Of a stretch of 64,000 bases of DNA, positions 57,565 to 64,000 are shown in pieces. Within the stretch, counting starts at the first letter, position 1; each line of letters opens with the position of its first letter. A model generated the notes under the pieces. The model worked only from the letters and a program-made list of their open reading frames with translations, was not told where the DNA came from and searched no databases. Source of the stretch: Periplaneta americana (Eukaryota; Arthropoda; Insecta; Blattodea; Blattidae); the NCBI RefSeq assembly GCF_040183065.1, contig NC_091131.1:96375830-96439829 (forward strand), read 5' to 3'. A program made the translations under genes and the position numbers.

Positions 57565-57613
57565 ATAGCCAACAATGGACATGGAATTAAAAGATGAAGC
57601 TGTAGATGTGGAA
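57565..57613 (+). CDS. Candidate host first coding exon (13 codons)
   Basis: A 49-nt segment is bounded by a pyrimidine-rich acceptor (TTTTCTCCAG, ending 57564) and a good donor (GAA|GTAAGA at 57614). It contains ATG at 57575 in favourable context (ACAATGG) and 13 codons in phase 0, MDMELKDEAVDVE. Short acidic first exons of this type (MD…KDE…D.E) are common at the start of insect zinc-finger genes; that link is my inference. No further exon was recognised in the window, so downstream exons would lie beyond long introns. Chance occurrence of such a short exon is quite possible. Confidence 0.35.
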
Positions 57614-57807
57614 GTAAGATTTCACACTTTATATAGTACTTCACCGTTACATTATACACTACACCGAGAATCATGAACTATGTAATATGTGTGGAAACAG
57701 CTAGCAATGCTTATGCATTCACACTACAGCGAGACATTGTTGCTACGCCATCTCTGTACGGGTAATTAAAAACACAAATTTTATTACGCCATACGGAAGG
57801 CAGTTTG

Positions 57808-57846
57808 ATCAAAGATCTTGTATATAATACTATACAAGGTCTTTGG
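57808..57846. repeat. 14-bp-arm hairpin
   Basis: AAAGATCTTGTATA, loop TAATAC, TATACAAGGTCTTT; 13 of 14 positions pair. It may be an inverted-repeat junction. Confidence 0.6.
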
Positions 57847-57849
57847 GTT

Positions 57850-59325
57850 TGATATGCGCTGATGTGACATAAATTTGAACACCTGACTTTCTATTAATTG
57901 TTTAATTTCATTCATGTTACACAAATTTTAAATGCTAAATTAGGTTATGTTACCTGTGGGAGCGGGGCCAATGTCAATTATGCCTTATTTTGTCCATTAC
58001 TCCGTGCTATAGGAAAGCATTCTCCATAGTTCGACGAACACATTCTCGCTGTAGTGTGTAAAGGAACTAAAGCTGCATCTACACAGTTCAATTTTCCATG
58101 CACGTGTGCATGCAATCTGGGAAGAATATTGAAAGAATCAAGTTTAAAACGTACGTTCAATTAAGATATGAAGATTTTGTGTCTACATGGTGAGCCGTTT
58201 TGAACGTAGTCTTCACTGCGTAAATATATTAATTAATATTAAATATCAATATTGCATTCATTGCTTGAATGCGTAAAGTTGAAAGAAAAGTTTAACCGTG
58301 TAGATGCAATGGAATCATACTCATCGATTTACGGAGAAATAGTTGGCGACACTGACTAAACAAAAGAACGACCATGCGATAAATTGATAGCGATAAATCT
58401 AGCTGCAAAAATTATCGCGATGTCTGACTGATAGGTTGGAATTCAAAATTTCATTACACTTCAATGGTCGAAAATGGAATGACATCATATAAACGAAATA
58501 GTCATACTAAAGCTATTATTATACAGTAAACCATTCAATAAGCCATCTATCTCCCTTTCTAAAGATCAAGTGTCACAACTATCTCATAACACTGAAGTTA
58601 TACAACGCATATTTTTATCAGGCATCAGAAATAATTATGACTAGATATGACTAATTCTGTTTAATGTTTAGCTACATATATCATAAATATTAAGATTCGA
58701 TTGGGGCCGTGACATGTGGATATAGCTTTCATTTCTCTATAACACTTGATAAAATTTTACCCACATGCACAAACAAATCTGTCCTTCGGTGAACTGACGA
58801 TCATGTGAATGTTACTACAGCATCATTCCTGCAAACAGTTGACTAAATATTAAATAACAGAGTAGCCTCATGTTTGGAATGCAATAATAATATTTCAACT
58901 GCGCAGTTAAAGTTTTCATTTGATCTCGTCTTATCTCTGCTATATATACACTCTTCTTGCATTAACGCTTCAGAGACTAGAGATGAGAAGAGTTATTTTA
59001 TCGTAACAGTTACAACTGTTCCAATTCCCTGAAAATACTACCTCGAAATAACAGTACCATGTTTACAGTGGTATTTTGGAACATGTACGTACGACTATTA
59101 TGTAATATAACAATGGTACTTTGGACGCTAAAAGACCACATATTTCCTTGTATGACATGTGATCGAGTATGACGTCACAATCAGCTAATGTGTCAGTTCG
59201 CGGAAAAGAAATGTATTCTAATACCAAACTGAAATTGTAGAACACGTTTGTTAGAAGCAGGAAATTTAATGTCATTTTAAATAATTTGTAATTTTGTAGC
59301 GAAACTGAAGTATTTATTTAGTATT
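57850..59325. other. No gene seen
   Basis: AT-rich with no recognised repeats. Short open frames are unremarkable. Confidence 0.4.
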
Positions 59326-59329
59326 TAGT

Positions 59330-59830
59330 ATTTATTTATTTATTTAACCTGGTAGAGATAAGGCCGTCAGGCCTTCTCTGCCCCTCTACCAGGAGATTCC
59401 AACTACAATATCAACAATAAAATTACAATTAGTATTAAATTTACAATTACAATTACAAACAATATTACAATTAGTATTAAATTTACAATTACAATAAAAT
59501 CAAAGTACGAAAAGATTACCTGAATAATTAAAGCTAGATAATTTATCATAGAGAAACAAAGAATATTTTATATTTACTGAATTACAAATTAAATCTAGAA
59601 TAACAAAATTGTATAGTGATGAAATTACTGAATATTGAAATATTTTGTGATAGATTAAAGAAACTATTTACAAGTAATCAATTACTGACCAAGTGCCTAG
59701 TAAGTTTTCGTTTGAATTCAATTTTATTTCGACAGTCCCTGATGCTAGCAGGTAGCGAATTCCAGAGTCTTGGCAGGGCTATTGTGAAAGAAGTGGATAC
59801 AAGAGATAAATAAAGCCTAATCTATTCTTT
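59330..59830 (-). mobile_element. CR1/Jockey-like LINE ORF2 C-terminus and 3' end, copy 1
   Basis: The minus strand reads LVSTSFTIALPRLWNSLP, then ASIRDCRNKIEFKRKLTR, HLVSN-stop, the terminal 'RLWNSLPxxIRD…FKRKLKxHL' segment of Jockey/CR1-type ORF2. The 3'UTR follows and ends with a perfect stem-loop AAGGCC-TGAC-GGCCTT, TCTCTACCAGGTTAAATAAA and TAAA repeats. A second copy is at 61676-62130. The host of this LINE is itself split by the tRNA-headed array just upstream. Confidence 0.8.
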
Positions 59831-60003
59831 CTCTTACGCCTAGCTCACGTACACAATGGTGTTTACTTTCTTCAAAAATCGGTAATAAAATATGAACATT
59901 TGTAAATAAAAAGCTGTAACCATTTTTGGCTTCCTAAAGTTCACAATATGTGAAGAGTAACAATCTAAACATTGAAAGAGTAATGGAACGGAGAAAAATT
60001 CTC

Positions 60004-60074
60004 TCCGGCGCCGGGATTTGAACCCGGGTTTTCAGCTCTACGTGCTGATGCTTTATCCACTAAGCCACACCGGA
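60004..60074 (-). other. tRNA-Tyr(GTA)-like head, unit 1
   Basis: Cloverleaf with acceptor TCCGGTG/CGCCGGA (one G·U), D stem GCTT/AAGC, anticodon stem TCAGC/GCTGA, loop ACGTAGA, 4-nt variable loop, T stem CCGGG/CCCGG with loop TTCAAAT. The anticodon position reads GTA, but base 33 is C and there is no intron, unlike the real tRNA-Tyr at 40991-41082. Hence a repeat-borne tRNA mimic. Confidence 0.78.
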
Positions 60075-60385
60075 TACAACTCCGACGCCGGTTAGAATCG
60101 TCTCAGATTAAGCTCCAACTCTTGGGTTCCCTCTAGTGGCCGCCCTCGGCACTACGTCATAGATGTCTATGAACGCAGGACCGAAGTCCACACATGTGCT
60201 GAGGTGCACTCGATATGAGTGACTAGTTGGCCGGGATCCGACGGAATAAGCGCCGTCTTAAATCACGAAGTGATTTACGCATATCATATATATTATTTTA
60301 ATGTACCGAAGTACATATGATATTTCCATGCAGATATTCTGCGTCATCGTACAATGAAAGAGTAATGGAACGGAGAAAAATTCTC

Positions 60386-60456
60386 TCCGGCGCCGGGATT
60401 TGAACCCGGGTTTTCAGCTCTACGTGCTGATGCTTTATCCACTAAGCCACACCGGA
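60386..60456 (-). other. tRNA-Tyr(GTA)-like head, unit 2
   Basis: Identical by eye to the head at 60004-60074, exactly 382 bp downstream. Confidence 0.78.
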
Positions 60457-60784
60457 TACAACTCCGACGCCGGTTAGAATCGTCTCAGATTAAGCTCCAA
60501 CTCTTGGGTTCCCTCTAGTGGCCGCCCTCTGCACTACGTCATAGATGTCTATGAACGCAGGACCGAAGTCCACACATGTGCTGAGGTGCACTCGATATGA
60601 GTGACTAGTTGGCCGGGATCCGACGGAATAAGCGCCGTCTTAAATCACGAAGTGATTTACGCATATCATATATATTATTTTAATGTACCGAAGTACATAT
60701 GATATTTCCATGCAGATATTCTGCGTCATCGTACAATGAAAGAGTAATGGAACGGAGACGATTCTAACCGGCGTCGGAGTTGTA

Positions 60785-60855
60785 TCCGGTGTGGCTTAGT
60801 GGATAAAGCATCAGCACGTAGAGCTGAAAACCCGGGTTCAAATCCCGGCGCCGGA
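60785..60855 (+). other. tRNA-Tyr(GTA)-like head, inverted copy
   Basis: Same 71-nt cloverleaf on the plus strand within the inverted part of the array. Confidence 0.78.
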
Positions 60856-61095
60856 GAGAATTTTTCTCCGTTCCATTACTCTTTCATTGTACGATGACGC
60901 AGAATATCTGCATGGAAATATCATATGTACTTCGGTACATTAAAATAATATATAATCTAAACATTGTAATGAAATAGGAAAGTTTACAACATTTCTAAAT
61001 AAAAAAACCTATAACATTCTCTGCTGTCTCACTAAGGTTTACTTACACTATTAATATTTGAACAGTGTTTAATTAAATTTCAACAATTGATAATG

Positions 61096-61370
61096 AAGTA
61101 GTTGTTGTTTAATCAACTGCCCGAAGACAAATCTGAACCTCAAAAGTGATACCAATAAGGCACCACTCATGATGCAACTAAACCAGGAGATAAAGGGGTA
61201 GGTTGGCCAGTTCCTTTCCTCGCCGACTAGCTACATATTACACTAATCAGACTTTAGATGCATAAAAATATTTGTTCTTCCTCTGATACAGTACATATCG
61301 TCAAGTAAGATGTAGGCTACTGCCTGACAAACTGATAATAGATGTACATACCACCAGAATCTCAATTAGA
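61096..61370 (+). repeat. Interspersed repeat R1, copy 2
   Basis: Homologous to 13775-14095: GTTTAATCAACTGCCCGAAG, CCAGGAGATAAAGGGGTAGG, CTACATATTACACTAATCAG in the same order, with a small deletion in the middle. Confidence 0.7.
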
Positions 61371-61675
61371 GGAATATCTTAAATAATGGTTTGATGCAAT
61401 TCTATACTCAGTGTCATTAACTTCAAAACAATTTCTTGTGAAGTTCGTTTTTTCTGTGTCATCCGTTAATCTCTTACTGAGCAACTGACAGTTGAAGTTG
61501 GCGCAACGCTGAATCTTACACATTTTCGTGACTTACACATCTTTCTTAAGTAAACATAGCTATTTACTTAAGAAAGCCGACAATTTCAGATTTTTAAACT
61601 GCTTATATTTAATAATACTTTATATTAACCGTTTGTGGTTTGTCGAATCACTGATAGTAGTATAGTAGTACATAT

Positions 61676-62130
61676 ATTTATTTAATCTGGTAGAGAAAGG
61701 CCATCAGGCCTTCTCTTCCCCTCTAACAGGGGATTAAAACTACAATATTAAGAATGCAATTACAATAATTGTACTTACAATTAATATTAAATTTACAAAT
61801 ACAATAAAAATCAAAGTACTAAAAGATTAACTGATTAATAAAGACAAGAGAGTTTATTGTAGAAGTTAAGAACAAAGAAAGATTTTTTTACTTAAGTAAA
61901 AATTAAATCTAGAATAAAATTATATAGTGATGAAATCACCGGATATTGAAATATTTTGTGCTAGAATAAGATACTTATTTACAAGAAACCATGTCTGAAC
62001 GAGTCTCAATTACAGACCAATTGCCTAGTAAGTTTGTGTTTGAATTCAATTTTATTTCGACAGTCCCTGATGCTAGCAGGTAGCGAATTCCAGAGTCTTG
62101 GCAGGGCTATTGTGAAAGAGGATGAGTATG
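61676..62130 (-). mobile_element. CR1/Jockey-like LINE ORF2 C-terminus and 3' end, copy 2
   Basis: The minus strand reads SFTIALPRLWNSLPAS then IRDCRNKIEFKHKLTRQL, nearly the protein of copy 1 at 59330-59830. The 3' end has the stem-loop AAGGCC-TGAT-GGCCTT and CTCTACCAGATTAAATAAAT. The two copies share a 5' break within 20 bp of each other, so they may stem from a segmental duplication or from reproducible truncation. Confidence 0.8.
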
Positions 62131-62469
62131 AGGAAGTGTGATGGGATGGTATTGTTAGTATTGTTTAATGGCAAGAGCGTGTGTTCAGATTATGGTGGGA
62201 AGAAAGGTAAGTGAAGTGAGACGACAGGTACGAAGGAATAGAAGAGTTCAATATTTCGAAGAGAAGGAGAAGTGAATGTAAATTTATTTTCTGATACTGC
62301 GCTGTCTTTGTAATCAGCGTGTGGGAATGCGCCGACCGACAGCAGAAGTTGCCGCTTTCCGGACGGGAGATAAACTGTTCACCCAGTAGTTCCAAAATGT
62401 CGGAGAAATGTCAACACTCAGTTGGAATAGAAGAGTGAAAATTCTTCTTTTAAATATGCCTCTTGGTAC

Positions 62470-62470
62470 A

Positions 62471-62538
<68 letters not shown>

Positions 62539-62539
62539 A

Positions 62540-62583
<44 letters not shown>

Positions 62584-62597
62584 TAATAATAATAATA
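62470..62597. repeat. (CTA)n then (AAT)n compound microsatellite
   Basis: About 22 CTA/ACT units (62470-62537) followed by about 20 AAT units. The AAT part is the 3' tail of the minus-strand LINE that follows. Confidence 0.92.
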
Positions 62598-62599
62598 CT

Positions 62600-63071
62600 T
62601 ACTTACTGGCTTTTAAGGAACCCGGAGGTTCATTGCCGCCCTCACATAAGCCCGCCATTGGTCCCTATCCTGAGTAAGATTAATCCGTTCTCTATCATCA
62701 TATCCCACCTCCCTCAAATCCATTTTAAGCTTAATATTATCTTCCCATCTACGCCTCGGCCTCCCTAAAGGTTCTTTTCCCTCCGGCCTCCCAATTAACA
62801 CTATATTTGCATTTCTGGATTCGCCCATACGTGCTACATGCCCTGCCCATCTCAAACGTCTGGAGTTAATGTTCCTAATTATGTCAGGTGAAGAATACAA
62901 TGCGTGCAGTTCTGTGTTGTGTAACTTTCTCCTTTCTCCTGTAACTTCATCCCTCTTAGCCCCAAATATTTTCCTAAGCACCTTATTCTCAAACACCCTT
63001 AACCTATGTTCCTCTCTCAAAGTGAGAGTCCAAGTTTCACAACCATAAAGAACAACCGGTAATATAACTGT

Positions 63072-63076
<5 letters not shown>
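62600..63076 (-). mobile_element. RTE-like LINE ORF2 C-terminus (open frame 135 codons)
   Basis: Best-preserved LINE ending here, on the minus strand. The frame 63020-62613 reads REEHRLRVFENKVLRKIFGA, RDEVTGERRKLHNTELHALY, then RRLRWAGHVARMGESR, GRPRRRWEDN, MDLREVGYDDRE, WRAYVRAAMNLRVP and a stop. Its 3' end CTTAAAAGCCAGTAAGTAAG and AAT/ATT tail match 16250-16452. It is truncated at the 5' side by another AAT run at 63074-63116. The coding piece lacks the endonuclease and RT domains and cannot act alone. Confidence 0.85.

Positions 63077-63116
<40 letters not shown>
63074..63116. repeat. (AAT)n microsatellite
   Basis: Pure AAT run at the 5' break of the LINE. Confidence 0.9.
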
Positions 63117-63658
63117 TAGCATTTGTAGTGCAAATTTTTAAAATAAAAAAAACACTTACGTAGCTATAATCCAATACAAGACATTACTATCGCTTGTGAC
63201 AAGAAAATACGACAATACTGACACATTAAAGTACTAAAGATTATTAAAAGACATTACCATTTTAGTTCTAAATTAGCGAAGTTGGTGACACTGACAACGA
63301 CCCAGTGACTAAATCCATATCCATTGCTGCGTAATAGGGAAGCGGCAAATGTGTTTTGTTAGACTCCACTAAAAATAATCAGAAGCCTTGCTTTCTCTTT
63401 CATACTTGAGATGTTGTCAGGAGGATGTGTGGCGAAACAGGAGACAGTTGACGAGAGCCTTGTCGCGTCGCGATTGTCGTCTGTTTGTGTCAAACTTTTT
63501 TGTCGTTGTAACAGTCTTCTGTCGCTGGCCTTTTACGCTACCTCGCCTAACTCAGCCAACTGGGTAAGGTATTCTGTACAGTACGTACAGTTTAGAACTC
63601 CCAATACAGCCCTGGTGTCAAGAAAACAGCCTGGAAGTTCATCGTATTCGTCTTACAC

Positions 63659-63830
63659 CAGTGGCCGTCAGCACTCGCTGAAATGGGTAACGGGTAATGA
63701 GTGTATCGCAATATGTACCGTCGTGCAGAAGGGAGAGGTAGAAAGCATACCCGCCAGCAGCCACGGATGCACGCTAATGCATCTCTTATCCGCGGGTAAG
63801 AAACACTAGCACGTGTGCTGATGACCGCTG
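63659..63830. mobile_element. hAT MITE family T1, copy 3, perfect TSD
   Basis: Ends CAGTGGCCGTCAGCAC and (inverted) CAGCGGTCATCAGCAC, flanked by exact TCTTACAC (63651-63658, 63831-63838). Shares CACTCGCTGAAATGGGTAAC and CATACCCGCCAGCAGCCACG with the other two copies. The exact duplication makes it the youngest of the three. Confidence 0.93.
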
Positions 63831-63875
63831 TCTTACACTGTGCAGCAAACCAGGCAGAGCGCATCGTTTAGCATA

Positions 63876-64000
63876 GGGTTACCATCCGTCCAGCAAAAGG
63901 AGGACATGTCCTCTTTTTTAATCACTTTATCCTGTTCGGCAGGCATTAAAAAAATTGAAATGTCCGGTATTTCGCATTTCAACTAGAATTAATATGAACA
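63876..64000. mobile_element. Possible DNA transposon end, cut by window edge
   Basis: TAGGGTTACCATCCGTCC followed by ATGTCCTC and TGTCCGGTATTTCG resembles the TAGGGTGACCAGACGTCC-type transposon terminus that may also occur, inverted, at about 13540-13556. The other end is outside the window. Confidence 0.35.

Larger units (their letters stand above)
59975..60953. mobile_element. tRNA-headed composite: 2 tandem 382-bp units plus inverted partial copy, 13-bp TSD
   Basis: Units start TGAAAGAGTAATGGAACGGA at 59973, 60355 and 60737, exactly 382 bp apart. The two full units differ visibly at one position (CTCGGCAC versus CTCTGCAC). The third start switches after about 20 bp into an inverted copy (60755-60953). 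AATCTAAACATTG flanks the whole (59962-59974, 60954-60966). Each unit has one tRNA-like head in minus orientation; the inverted part has one in plus. Core motifs (GTGCACTC…TTGG…GACGG) and flanks (CGGCGTCGG before the head, GAATTTTTCTCCG after it) correspond to those of 26743-27216. Confidence 0.88.

Noticed and set aside
26767-60855. Five additional tRNA genes (Asn-like and Tyr-like)
   Set aside because: Cloverleaves are sound, but all have C33, lie in repeats with target duplications, and the Tyr-like ones lack the expected intron. Kept as tRNA-like heads.
63411-63809. 132-codon plus-strand frame
   Set aside because: Its second half lies in the hAT MITE and the first half has no recognisable domain or splice pattern.

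Overview
This is an AT-rich, gene-poor stretch of an arthropod nuclear genome. Large-genome Blattodea (cockroach or termite, Periplaneta-like) is my best guess. The guess rests on the style and density of RTE- and Jockey/CR1-type LINE remnants, tRNA-derived SINEs, short hAT elements, trinucleotide runs at LINE 3' ends and a very common AGGCCTA palindrome. It comes from familiarity with such sequences, not from a database match. I see no bacterial-style operon, CRISPR array, rRNA or complete protein-coding host gene. Apart from one tRNA gene and one possible short coding exon, everything recognisable is a mobile element, a broken piece of one, or a tandem repeat. Layout: 1-8 kb holds RTE-type LINE fragments, two SINEs and an internally deleted hAT transposon with a BED-finger transposase remnant (5730-6820). 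8-15 kb has a hAT MITE, a long-period direct-repeat block (about 8930-11590) hit by a piggyBac-like MITE and by a SINE, and more SINEs. 15-20 kb has a hAT MITE and a 1.47-kb hAT element carrying a ZMYM1-like transposase fragment with a visible intron (17643-19112). 20-24 kb has a coding-like remnant, a 115-bp tandem array and a 47-bp minisatellite. 25-35 kb has LINE 3' ends, a tRNA-headed inverted composite (26743-27216), a 1-kb foldback element with hammerhead-like motifs (28831-29841), and Jockey and DUF4817-like remnants. 35-45 kb has SINEs, a hAT inside a TA-flanked MITE, an intron-containing tRNA-Tyr gene (40991-41082) and LINE C-termini. 46-55 kb is a cluster of hAT elements with GTTGCC-type ends, most with exact 8-bp target duplications, plus an RTE reverse-transcriptase fragment. 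55-59 kb is comparatively free of repeats and holds the only plausible host exon. 59-64 kb has CR1/Jockey and RTE 3' ends, a 382-bp tandem and inverted tRNA-headed array (59975-60953) and a hAT MITE with a perfect duplication. How the parts relate: the autonomous LINE and hAT lineages survive only as fragments, while short non-autonomous passengers (SINEs with a shared 3' tail, MITEs, tRNA-headed composites) carry intact ends and target duplications and look like the most recent arrivals. The most unusual structures are the two tRNA-headed composites at 26.7 and 60 kb. They share flanks, have heads resembling different tRNA isotypes, combine inverted and tandem copies, and sit between 12-13-bp direct repeats. 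All alignments and counts were made by eye.
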